Shown: in pieces, positions 1 through 6,763 of the stretch
How positions within the stretch are numbered: the first letter of the stretch is position 1
Layout of the letters: each line of letters opens with the position of its first letter
Assembly (NCBI GenBank): GCA_938014215.1
Contig: CALLRW010000021.1
Span: 1 to 21,868, forward strand
Origin: an uncultured Alistipes sp.
GTDB lineage: Bacteria; Bacteroidota; Bacteroidia; Bacteroidales; Rikenellaceae
Length of the DNA: 21,868 bases
Reading direction: 5' to 3'
The notes under the pieces: generated by a model
Told to the model about the DNA's origin: nothing
The model's input: the letters and a program-made list of their open reading frames with translations, nothing else
Databases searched by the model: none
Made by a program: the position numbers and the translations under genes

Positions 1-139
1 CGGACAGTCCGGTGGCACGGATGACTACGGGATATTCACCTTCGGGCAGACGGTTACCGTCAGCCAGTTCGTCCTGTGTGCAGGCAGCAAGGCCGAGCAG
101 CAGCGCGGTGGCTGCGGGGATAAATAATCTATGTCTCAT
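1..139 (-). CDS. Fimbrillin-like lipoprotein, N-terminal part only
   Basis: The first 46 codons of a gene that runs off the left edge. The start MRHRLFIPAATALLLGLAAC is a lipoprotein signal peptide with lipobox LAAC, so the product should be exported and lipid-anchored. The following residues, TQDELADGNRLPEGEYPVVI, resemble the N-termini of Bacteroidales fimbrillin-like lipoproteins. It lies 27 bp after the stop of the preceding fimbrillin-like gene on the same strand and is probably the fourth gene of that operon. The family call rests on very little sequence plus context. Confidence 0.7.
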   Translation of the reverse strand, partial: MRHRLFIPAATALLLGLAACTQDELADGNRLPEGEYPVVIRATGLS

Positions 140-166
140 AATTCTTCATTCTTAATTAGTAATGTC

Positions 167-1057
167 TTACAGGTCAGCACCCACTTCTCCGCCGTCTACA
201 TCGTTCCACTTTGCAATGGTGGCTTCGCTGACTTCAAGGCCTTTGTTGCGTACCTTGACGGTATAGGTATAGTTGTTTCCCGCCTGCAGTGCGCCTTCGG
301 GCACGGTGAGCGTGGCATGATAATTCTGACTTCTGTAATTCACAGTCAACGGCAGGGAGGCAGCTGTCTGCGGGAAGAGGATGACCGATGACGTGAGGTT
401 GCCGTCGGCCAGATTCATAGTCAGTTCTCCGGTCTGTGCCCCGTCGTCTGCGGTGGCAATACCGTCGGCAGTATTGAACGTACCGGTGAGTATCAATCCG
501 CCCAGCGTGTAACGTTCAGGCTTGACCACACTGAAATCCACACCGTCGCCCACCTCGAAGGTAAGGGTTATCCGGCTCATGCGGTGGTGGAAGGAGTTGT
601 CTGCACCGCCTTTGTCGGTTTTGTCGGTGAAGCTCACCACCGGGCTGTTTTTGTCTCCCGTGGCTCCTGAAGCAAAGAGGAAGTCGATGGCAGGCTGGTT
701 CTGCTGCGCCGTGGCATCGGTCGTGGCTGCGAGGGTGCCTCCCGCCGCGTTGTACGGATAGTAGGCGCGGAAAGTATGGGTCTTTACATCTTCGATATAG
801 ATGACCTTTTCTTCTGCCTCAAATTTCCCGTTCTTCAGGATGAAAGGCACGTTGCCGTACCGGGTGTCGTTACCGATGTCGGTGACGCCGATGCGGTCAC
901 CGTTATCCCATGTGGTTCCGCTGGCGCGGGTGGCGGGGGCGATGTCGGCGATAAACCGGGCGGCCACGGGACCGTCATTGTTCAGAATCTCGTTGTCGTT
1001 GTTGCAGGCTGCCAGTGCGAGGGCGAGGGCTGCGAGTGCAAAATGTCTTGTTTTCAT
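167..1057 (-). CDS. Fimbrillin family (Mfa_like_1-type) lipoprotein
   Basis: A 296-residue secreted lipoprotein. The start used is MKTRHFALAALALALAAC, a textbook lipoprotein signal with lipobox LAAC (Cys18). An in-frame ATG four codons upstream (1069) would add MTDI but does not improve the signal peptide. After the signal comes the segment ATRASGTTWDNGDRIGV, typical of the Mfa-like/fimbrillin family, whose members are shaft or tip subunits of type V fimbriae or related surface adhesins. The C-terminus (KWNDVDGGEVGADL) resembles that of the upstream neighbour (GWEEVKGDDVNADL), which suggests a shared terminal strand used in assembly. The gene begins about 20 bp after the Mfa2-like gene, so the two are surely co-transcribed. 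Which subunit it is cannot be told. Confidence 0.85.
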   Translation of the reverse strand: MKTRHFALAALALALAACNNDNEILNNDGPVAARFIADIAPATRASGTTWDNGDRIGVTDIGNDTRYGNVPFILKNGKFEAEEKVIYIEDVKTHTFRAYYPYNAAGGTLAATTDATAQQNQPAIDFLFASGATGDKNSPVVSFTDKTDKGGADNSFHHRMSRITLTFEVGDGVDFSVVKPERYTLGGLILTGTFNTADGIATADDGAQTGELTMNLADGNLTSSVILFPQTAASLPLTVNYRSQNYHATLTVPEGALQAGNNYTYTVKVRNKGLEVSEATIAKWNDVDGGEVGADL

Positions 1058-1077
1058 TATATCTGTCATTTTATTAG

Positions 1078-1968
1078 TTACAAATCGGCATTTACATCAT
1101 CACCTTTCACTTCTTCCCAGCCGGTAATTCCGGCTCCGTCCACTTCCATGCCTTCGGGAGTCTCAACCAGCGTTCCGCCGAGGGTCAGCGATTCGCCCTT
1201 TCCGGTGTTGAAGGCCGCGAGAGCTTCCGTAAGGTCGCTTTTCAGCGTGGTGGGGGTCGGGTTGCCGTCAGCATAGCGGATTTCGCCCGTCAGCAGCTGT
1301 TCCGTGCCGGTCACACCTAGCAGCCGTACCGTGGCTTTCCACTTGCCGGCATCGGCTCCTTCGGTAATCTTCGTGAAGGGCAGCACGACGTTCGAAGCGG
1401 CTCCGTAGGTATCGGTTGCGAAGTCGAGTGTTCCGGCTGCACCCGTCAGATGGGCAACAATCTCCGTGATGCGTCCGGCGGCATCACCCGTCGGCTCGAC
1501 GACAAGCGTCAGCTCGCGCGTCTGCTGCTTCATCGCGGCGGTCAGCGGATAGTCCTTGTCTTTCTCGATGCTCACCTGTTCCGTATAGGTGAAGAACCAT
1601 CCCGGAGCATTGTTCACAAAGGCATCCGTGCCTGCCCGGTTTCCCGTGGCTGCGGCAACGGTGGCGGTGGTGCCGCTTACCGTGATTCCTTCAGCCGGGT
1701 TCCACACCGCAAGGGTGTAGCTGCCCGGAACAAACAGATGGTCGGGTGTATGGGTGGCGGAAGTCTCCGTACCCGTATAGTCGCCCATGGTGACCGTCCA
1801 TGTGGCGGGGATGGCGATGCCCTCGCCGCGGGCCGACCAGTCGGTCGTGACGGTAATCTTGCCGTGGTCGGGGTGCGGCGTGTTGTAGAGCGTGTCCTTG
1901 ACGCAGGAGGCGGTCAGCAGCGCGGCGGCTGCGGCGGCCAGAATCGGAATATATCGTGTCGGTTTCAT
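1078..1968 (-). CDS. Mfa2/FimB-like fimbrial lipoprotein
   Basis: A 296-residue lipoprotein. The start at 1968 is chosen because GGAGG lies 8 nt upstream. That GGAGG sits inside the longer reading frame beginning at 1983, so the longer start is unlikely. The signal peptide MKPTRYIPILAAAAAALL ends in lipobox TASC (Cys22). The segment just after it (VKDTLYNTPHPDHGKITVTT, then DWS) is the typical opening of Bacteroidales FimB/Mfa2-family fimbrial subunits, which anchor or cap the fimbria in the outer membrane. It sits between the DUF3575 gene and the fimbrillin-like gene with short gaps, as in other fimbrial operons. The exact Pfam subfamily (Mfa2 or DUF5119) was not checked. Confidence 0.82.
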   Translation of the reverse strand: MKPTRYIPILAAAAAALLTASCVKDTLYNTPHPDHGKITVTTDWSARGEGIAIPATWTVTMGDYTGTETSATHTPDHLFVPGSYTLAVWNPAEGITVSGTTATVAAATGNRAGTDAFVNNAPGWFFTYTEQVSIEKDKDYPLTAAMKQQTRELTLVVEPTGDAAGRITEIVAHLTGAAGTLDFATDTYGAASNVVLPFTKITEGADAGKWKATVRLLGVTGTEQLLTGEIRYADGNPTPTTLKSDLTEALAAFNTGKGESLTLGGTLVETPEGMEVDGAGITGWEEVKGDDVNADL

Positions 1969-1986
1969 ATCGTCGTCCTCCATGGT

Positions 1987-3099
1987 TTAGAAAAGGTTCC
2001 ACTTCAGGGTGATGCCGGCATTCACGGGGCCCCACCACTCCTTGGTCTCCGAGCCGCGGCGTACGCGCACGCCGTCGATGACCTCGTATTTCTCATAGTC
2101 GGCATTCAGGTAGCCGAGCCCGAGCGAGAAGTCGAGCGAGAGACGCTTGCCGATGGGCAGGATGTAGCCTCCGGTCAGCCCGCCGCCCACGAGGTCGCCC
2201 TGGCGTCCTGTCTCGGAGAGCTTGTAGTTGAAGGCGCCGGTCTTGAATAGCAGGCCGAGGTAGCCGCGCCGCTCCTTACCCATATAATAGCGCACCTCGG
2301 GGGCCACCTCCCAGAGGGCGTAGCGGCGCTGCTTGTCGTTCCACGACCATGAGGTCCACGAGCCATTGACGCCCAGGCTCCAGCTGTCGGAGATGTGCCA
2401 CTCCAGCCCGAGGTCAGGCGTCAGCGTCGCCCAGCGCAGCAGGTTGGCCCGCAGGTCGAGCCCCATGGCGCAGCATTCACTCTCCTCGGTCTCTTCGGCC
2501 GCGGGGGCGGCAGCGGCAGTCTCCTCGGCGGCCCGGCGTGCCTCTTCTTCTGCTCTGCGGCGCTCTTCGGCGGCGGCCCGCTCGGCGGCAAGGCGCTCCT
2601 CTTCGGCACGCTTCGCAGCCTCCAGACGCTCGGCTTCGGCCTTCTCGGCAGCGCGGCGGGCCGCAAGCTCGGCCTCCGACGGAGTGGCGGGGATGACGAG
2701 GCGCACGGTGACGAAGTTGCCTTTGTCGGCATGGTTCTTCGTCCGGAAGCAGGCCTCGGTGAGCCCGCCACGCAGGATCATCTCCGTTTTCACGCGGTTC
2801 GAACGCGTTTTGGCCATGGCGAGGTTTTCGGCCTCCGAGGGCTGCGAGGTGCAGTAGCCGTCGACCAGGACAGGCACGGTGCCCTCCGTGATGGCGGCCT
2901 TGTTCTGCGCGATGCAGGCCAACAGGCGGTCGAGCTCCTCGCCGTTGCCGCTCCACGGGATGTAGAACATGTCGTCACCCGCCACAAAGCGGAAGGTATA
3001 CTCGGCCGGGGCAGGGTCGGAGGGGTTGTCTGCCGTCTGGCCGAAGGTCGGACCCGCGAGGAGGCCCAACGCAAACAATAGGGTCAGCAATCTATTCAT
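1987..3099 (-). CDS. DUF3575 outer-membrane protein with OmpA-like region
   Basis: The start at 3099 gives 370 residues with a clean signal peptide, MNRLLTLLFALGLLAGPTFG. The frame stays open upstream to 3330, but that part has no signal peptide and crosses the inferred leader. Residues about 32-137 look like a degenerate OmpA-type region, including ENLAMAKTRSNRVKTEMI. Residues about 139-206 are an Ala/Glu/Arg-rich coiled coil. Residues about 210-370 form the DUF3575 part, with alternating aromatic strands (for example GYLGLLFKTGAFNYKL) and a C-terminal Phe, as expected of a small outer-membrane beta-barrel. DUF3575 proteins commonly head Bacteroidales fimbrial operons and may help assembly or anchoring, though the molecular role is not established. 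It is the first gene of this operon; the next one starts about 18 bp after its stop. Confidence 0.85.
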   Translation of the reverse strand: MNRLLTLLFALGLLAGPTFGQTADNPSDPAPAEYTFRFVAGDDMFYIPWSGNGEELDRLLACIAQNKAAITEGTVPVLVDGYCTSQPSEAENLAMAKTRSNRVKTEMILRGGLTEACFRTKNHADKGNFVTVRLVIPATPSEAELAARRAAEKAEAERLEAAKRAEEERLAAERAAAEERRRAEEEARRAAEETAAAAPAAEETEESECCAMGLDLRANLLRWATLTPDLGLEWHISDSWSLGVNGSWTSWSWNDKQRRYALWEVAPEVRYYMGKERRGYLGLLFKTGAFNYKLSETGRQGDLVGGGLTGGYILPIGKRLSLDFSLGLGYLNADYEKYEVIDGVRVRRGSETKEWWGPVNAGITLKWNLF

Positions 3100-3327
3100 G
3101 ATTTTCAAAAGATTTGTTCGGGTTGCTGCAGGGACAAAACACCCCCGGCCCGGATCGAGGGGATTCGGGCATGGCGGAGTTGGCGCGGAGGCGTCAGTTA
3201 TGATTTTTTTGTGGGGGGGGAGATCCGGATCCGGACGCACGTCACCCTTTCGCTTCCGAAGGGCGAACGTACAGCAAGGGGATTTTGCTTGAAGGGAAGC
3301 ATGGCTTCGGACCGAAGAGTTCGAGAA

Positions 3328-3358
3328 CAAAATTAACAGAAAAAACGAAACTGGAAAA
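3328..3358 (-). promoter_or_regulatory. Probable promoter of the fimbrial operon
   Basis: On the minus strand the sequence TAATTTTG (3335-3328) matches the Bacteroidetes -7 consensus TAnnTTTG. Nineteen bases upstream is TTTT (3358-3355), one mismatch from the -33 TTTG. Transcription would start near 3321 and leave a leader of about 220 nt before the DUF3575 gene. I saw no clear structure in that leader. Confidence 0.5.
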
Positions 3359-3378
3359 TCTCGGCCGCGGATTTTGTT

Positions 3379-3454
3379 GTTTAGGCAAGAAATTGTCGTT
3401 TAGGCAAGAAAAAAATTGTTGTTTAGGCAAGAAAAATTGTTGTTTAGGCAAAAA
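3379..3454. repeat. Four phased direct repeats, GTTTAGGCAAGAA
   Basis: Four copies of the 13-mer GTTTAGGCAAGAA lie at 3379-3391, 3398-3410, 3421-3433 and 3442-3454, the last ending AAAAA. Each is preceded by TTGTTGTTT or TTGTCGTTT. Start-to-start spacing is 19, 23 and 21 bp, close to two helical turns. They lie just upstream of the inferred fimbrial promoter and beside an AraC-type gene remnant. AraC-family proteins often bind direct repeats about 21 bp apart, so these are probably activator sites. Confidence 0.75.
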
Positions 3455-3505
3455 TTCGGGGCCGTCAGAGGCCGGTCGGAGTTACGAAAGGGAGCTCTCT
3501 CCGCC

Positions 3506-3640
3506 CTACGTCTTGCGCCAGCTGGAGGGTGAAACGCCCTCCCGAGCCTTGAAGATCCGTGTGAAATAGCTGGGCGAGACGAAGCCCGCGGCCTCAGCGA
3601 TTTCGGAGATGTTCTGCCCGGGGTGCCGGAGCATCACAGT
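3506..3640 (-). pseudogene. AraC-family regulator, C-terminal remnant
   Basis: Read on the minus strand, this stretch encodes the second helix-turn-helix of an AraC/XylS regulator, including NISEIAEAAGFVSPSYFTRI and FKAREGVSPSSWRKT, ending in TAG at 3508-3506. The hallmark pattern (EIA, GF.SPSYF, F....G.SP..WR) is intact. Upstream of about 3640 the family match stops abruptly. The frame stays open a little further (residues such as RLYDLFRESSTV) but is no longer AraC-like and reaches a stop. No sensor domain and no first HTH are present. The stump lies between the phased repeats and the mobilization module, which suggests that insertion or rearrangement removed the rest. Confidence 0.8.
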
Positions 3641-4211
3641 AGAAGATTCCCGAAAAAGATCATACAAACGAAGGATTCCTCCCAAACGGTGAGAATATGC
3701 AAGGTATTGATATGATTTTCAAGACATAATATTCTTTCCGACGCCGCCTTTTTGATTGCATACGGCAATGCTTACAGGTGTGTTTTCCATAGTTTGTTTC
3801 TTCAGGAAGGCGCGATTTAACAGGTTTGTTCAAGTATGCGTTCACGCACGAACTCCCGAGTTCGTGAATTCAGGAATAGGGTCCGGCACGAACAAAGGGA
3901 AGCATTTCATCATAAAGGAACAGAGGACGGAAGCTGTTCCCGCAATCCTGAAAAACAGGATCAATGAACAAATACAATAGCAGGTTCATGGATGGATTGT
4001 TGGACGTTTGCCCGCAAGGTAATGCAGTTTTCGGGGGTTGATTCCCGATGTCCTCCGGAGGCCTTTCATGGCCGACAACAGCGCTTTTTAATCCCTGAAG
4101 ATCCTCGTAATATTGCAACGGAGAATCCGCCCGTGTTTTTTTGTTTCGGAGATGCTTTTTCGGGAGAGGAATTGTCCTCTGCGGATGCCGGAACTGTCCC
4201 CGTCGCCTGAC
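3641..4211. other. Gene-poor stretch before the mob genes
   Basis: No convincing gene is present. The open frames here are short or antisense and show no recognisable motif or signal. The notable element is the 20-bp palindrome at 3847-3866, listed separately. The base composition is more AT-rich than in the fimbrial operon. The left end of the mobilization element probably lies near 3640, where the AraC homology ends. Confidence 0.4.
3847..3866. repeat. Perfect 9-bp inverted repeat
   Basis: CACGAACTC, then CC, then GAGTTCGTG: nine base pairs with a 2-base centre. No T-run follows, so it is not an ordinary terminator. It could be a protein or recombinase binding site belonging to the mobilization element; its function is unknown. 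Confidence 0.45.
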
Positions 4212-4289
4212 GGGAGCGAGCTGTGTCTTTGTATGCCGAAAATGATTTCGACATACAAAGACGCTCGCTCTGCGAGGCGGTACGCTCCC
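4212..4289. other. Candidate oriT: large imperfect hairpin upstream of mob genes
   Basis: A long inverted repeat has arms GTCTTTGTATG (4225-4235) and CATACAAAGAC (4252-4262). The inner stem continues CGAAA/TTTCG around the loop ATGA. The outer stem continues GCGAGC/GCTCGC (4216-4221 and 4263-4268), with a 3-nt bulge and one mismatch. An additional GGGAGCG (4212-4218) can pair with CGCTCCC (4283-4289). It lies directly before a MobC-like gene and a relaxase gene, which is where oriT sits in Bacteroidales mobilizable elements. The nic site cannot be identified from sequence alone. Confidence 0.55.
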
Positions 4290-4322
4290 AAGTCGCGCCA
4301 TATGAATATGCTGTATAATATG

Positions 4323-4739
4323 ATGAAGACTCAAAAGCCAATCGGTCGGCCAACGGCTACCGCTCCCAGAATCCATCGTTACAATTTCAAGTTGACAACA
4401 GCGGAGAATATTCGGTTTAAGGAAATGCTTGCTGCTGCCGGATTGGAACACAACTACAGCCGGTTTATTGTCAAACGCCTCTTTGCCGAGCGCTTCGAAG
4501 TCATCCGCCGCGACCCTTCAAAGGTGGAGTTTTTGACACGACTCAACGATCTTTACTTCCAGTTTCAGCGCGTCGGAAACAACTACAACCAGGTGGTCCG
4601 TGCCATCAACAGCCACTTCTCCAATGTCTCGATTCCGCGCCAGATTGCTGCGTTGGAACAGCATACCCGCGAACTGAAAGCGTTGAGTATCGAGATTCTG
4701 AATCTTACCAAACAGGCCGAAGGATGGTTGCGAATATAA
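4323..4739 (+). CDS. MobC/MobA-like relaxosome accessory protein
   Basis: About 138 residues, small and basic, starting MKTQKPIGRPTATAPRIHRY. In-frame ATGs also lie at 4302 and 4320, and the frame is open further upstream, but that part crosses the candidate oriT and is unlikely to be coding. The segment FKLTTAENIRFKEMLAAAGL resembles a ribbon-helix-helix DNA-binding region. The later RVGNNYNQVVRAINSHFS matches the conserved N..N.NQ..k.iN motif of plasmid mobilization MobC proteins. Such proteins bind oriT and help load the relaxase. The stop codon overlaps the relaxase start by 16 bp, so the two are translationally coupled. The identity is well supported; naming differs between Bacteroidales elements (MobA or MobC). 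Confidence 0.85.
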   Translation: MKTQKPIGRPTATAPRIHRYNFKLTTAENIRFKEMLAAAGLEHNYSRFIVKRLFAERFEVIRRDPSKVEFLTRLNDLYFQFQRVGNNYNQVVRAINSHFSNVSIPRQIAALEQHTRELKALSIEILNLTKQAEGWLRI

Positions 4740-5950
4740 GGACGGGCGCAACCGTCGGTGGCGCTCTCCGCTACAACGAAGAGAAGGTCAACCGGGGGCA
4801 GGCCGAGGTGCTCTTCTGGAATCGGATGCTTGATCCGTTCGATACCGCTGGTCGCATGAGCCACGAACGGAGCATGGCCAGCTTTGAACCCTTCCTGCAG
4901 GCCAACCGACGCACGACCAACACGGTCTTCCATGTCTCGCTGAACCCCTCGCCCGAAGACCGTCTGACCGATGAGCAACTGGGCGAGATTGCCCGTGAAT
5001 ATATGGAGCGGATGGGCTACGGCGAACAACCCTACATTGTCTTCAAACACGGCGACATTGCGCGTGAACATCTGCACATTGTCTCATTAAGGGTCGATTC
5101 GACGGGCCGGAAGATCTCCGACTCGCATGAGTATGATCGTTCGATGTCGATTCTGCGGGACCTCGAGCGAAAATACGGACTTCACCCGAGCATCAAAGGC
5201 CAGGAGCTGCAAGACCGGGAGGGATTGCGCAAGGTGGATTATCAGAAGGGCGATGTCAAGCAGCAGGTCTCCTCCACCGTAAGGTCGTGCCTGCGGCATT
5301 ATCGGTGTGCCTCTTTTGGCGAGTGGCGGACGCTGCTGGAAGCCTTCAACGTCTCGGCCGAGGAACGAACCGGAACTATCGACGGACGCGATTACGCCGG
5401 ACTGATTTACGGGGCGCTGACCGATGATGGTTATGGCATCGGGACGCCGTTCAAGTCGAGCCGGATTGGGAAGGATGTTGGCTATGAAGCCCTGCAACGC
5501 TATTATGAACGGTCGAAAACGGCCTTGAAGGAGCTCGGAGTATTGGACGGGTTGCGGAATAAGATTGCGGATGGCATGGCGCGGAGTTCCAGCCGGGCGG
5601 AGTTCTGCGAGCGGCTGCACGACACGGGTGTCGATGCGGTATTCCGCCTCAATGCCGCGGGACGAATCTACGGCGTGACCTTTATCGACCATAAGCAGGG
5701 AATTGTAGCCAACGGCTCCCTGCTGGGCCGGAACTTCTCGGCCAACGTTTTCGAACAGTTGTTCCATGCTGAAGAACAGAATCAAATTATACACGAACAT
5801 CAGACAGACATTTTGAAAGAACCGAATATCGGAAAACCGCCCTCATTCAATCCGGTAAACGCCATTTTAGATCTGGCTGATGTGCAAGCCTTCGAAGAAC
5901 AGCAACAGCAACTAAAAAAAAGAAAAAAGAAAAGAGCGTTACGGAGATAA
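4724..5950 (+). CDS. Relaxase/mobilization nuclease (MobB-like)
   Basis: A 408-residue relaxase that should nick oriT, stay covalently bound to the 5' end and pilot the strand into a recipient. The N-terminal relaxase domain spans about residues 5-160. Tyr17 (GGALRYNEEKV) is the likely nucleophile, and FHVSLNP surrounds His70. The metal-binding cluster KHGDIAREHLHIVSLRVD carries His109, His116 and His118. The middle part (YRCASFGEWRTLLEAFNVSA) is typical of Bacteroidetes MobB proteins. The C-terminal tail is Lys/Arg-rich, and its last codons lie inside a terminator hairpin. No integrase, coupling protein or tra genes are in the window, so transfer would need a helper element, or this is a remnant. 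The protein itself looks full length and intact. Confidence 0.92.
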   Translation: MVANIRTGATVGGALRYNEEKVNRGQAEVLFWNRMLDPFDTAGRMSHERSMASFEPFLQANRRTTNTVFHVSLNPSPEDRLTDEQLGEIAREYMERMGYGEQPYIVFKHGDIAREHLHIVSLRVDSTGRKISDSHEYDRSMSILRDLERKYGLHPSIKGQELQDREGLRKVDYQKGDVKQQVSSTVRSCLRHYRCASFGEWRTLLEAFNVSAEERTGTIDGRDYAGLIYGALTDDGYGIGTPFKSSRIGKDVGYEALQRYYERSKTALKELGVLDGLRNKIADGMARSSSRAEFCERLHDTGVDAVFRLNAAGRIYGVTFIDHKQGIVANGSLLGRNFSANVFEQLFHAEEQNQIIHEHQTDILKEPNIGKPPSFNPVNAILDLADVQAFEEQQQQLKKRKKKRALRR

Positions 5951-5965
5951 CGCTCTTTTTTAATG
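5926..5965. terminator. Bidirectional terminator between relaxase and sigma genes
   Basis: AAAGAGCGTTA (5931-5941) pairs with TAACGCTCTTT (5948-5958) around a short loop, with an A-run before it and a T-run after it. It can therefore end transcripts from both strands. It overlaps the last codons of the relaxase gene and reaches the stop codon of the convergent sigma-factor gene. Confidence 0.8.
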
Positions 5966-6517
5966 CTTTATGTTTAGAAATAGAATGACAAGAATCGTTA
6001 GGTAATCTTTCAAAGAGAGTCGCAAGGTATTTATGGCTCTTTGCAATTCATAATCTACCTTACGAGTGGTTATCCCGTTTTTATCGGCTATCTCCTTGTA
6101 ACTCATCCCCTCAAACTTGTTTGCCGTAAGGATTTGGCGTCGTAGCTCCGGCATCCGGGCAATTTGTTTGCGGCATATCGCCATGATTTCTTCACAGAAC
6201 AATTCATTCGGATTGCAACTTTCGATGGTGCGCGTATAGTAATCCATGGCACATCGCTCTTTCATCAAGATTTTATCGTAAACTGTTTTTTTAAGTTCCT
6301 TGTTGCGACGATATTTAAGGCATTCGTTTTTGACCGACTGGTATAAATATGATTCGAATGTTTTTATTTCGATATATTCCCGATTGTGCCACGCCGCGGT
6401 AAAACACTCGTTTACTGCATCGCGCGCCGCATCCCTGTCGCGCAGGTAAGAGTACGCGATCCGACACAATCTTTGTTCGTACCTATGAAAAAACTGTTCG
6501 AAAGTCTCGTACGTCAT
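5960..6517 (-). CDS. ECF-type RNA polymerase sigma factor of the PUL
   Basis: A 185-residue ECF sigma-70 factor. Region 2 covers about residues 5-75 (FHRYEQRLCRIAYSYLRDRD; FESYLYQSVKNECLKYRR). Region 4 covers about 115-175 (MPELRRQILTANKFEGMSYK, then EIADKNGITTRKVDYELQRA). The start MTYETFEQFF fits the family; an ATG at 6541 would add eight residues (MQEFVSEK) and is possible, since the inferred transcription start is near 6557. The C-terminus is oddly hydrophobic (LTILVILFLNI), as in many Bacteroidales members. It is divergent from the FecR-type anti-sigma gene, with a 222-bp shared control region. By analogy with known host-glycan PULs, it should drive the susC operon when released by FecR. 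Confidence 0.92.
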   Translation of the reverse strand: MTYETFEQFFHRYEQRLCRIAYSYLRDRDAARDAVNECFTAAWHNREYIEIKTFESYLYQSVKNECLKYRRNKELKKTVYDKILMKERCAMDYYTRTIESCNPNELFCEEIMAICRKQIARMPELRRQILTANKFEGMSYKEIADKNGITTRKVDYELQRAINTLRLSLKDYLTILVILFLNIKH

Positions 6518-6563
6518 TTTCTCTGATACAAATTCCTGCATGACACAATTTCTGCTTGTAGAG

Positions 6564-6571
6564 CAAAGATA
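6564..6571 (-). promoter_or_regulatory. -7 element of the sigma-factor promoter
   Basis: On the minus strand TATCTTTG matches the Bacteroidetes -7 consensus TAnnTTTG. Transcription would begin near 6557, some 15-40 nt before the sigma-factor start. No convincing -33 element is at the usual distance, although the upstream stretch is rich in T-runs. The rest of the 6542-6763 divergent region is AT-rich, and I saw no clear promoter for the anti-sigma gene there. Confidence 0.55.
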
Positions 6572-6763
6572 GTAAAAAAAATATCAAAAAATGGCCAAGC
6601 GGGAAATTTATATATTGCATTATCAATCAGCCAATTACAAAATTAAGGAATTTTTCTAATTTAATAAAAATATTTATTTGCATTTGAGATCGAGAATTTG
6701 CCTTGTTCGTGGATATATAATAATAGAGGGGGGTAATAAATTAAGATCGCCCAAAGATAGTTT

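Noticed and set aside
1450..2857. Plus-strand frames opposite the fimbrial genes
   Set aside because: They are shadows of the GC-rich and Glu/Ala/Arg-repeat coding on the minus strand; one is almost pure Ser/Ala/Arg, mirroring the coiled coil.
3379..3454. CRISPR array
   Set aside because: Repeats are 13 bp and gaps only 6-10 bp of similar T/G- and A-rich sequence; there are no spacers and no cas genes.
3870..4451. Minus-strand frame of 193 codons over the oriT region
   Set aside because: It covers the oriT hairpin and the start of the MobC-like gene, has no domain, and is low-complexity in parts. Treated as chance.
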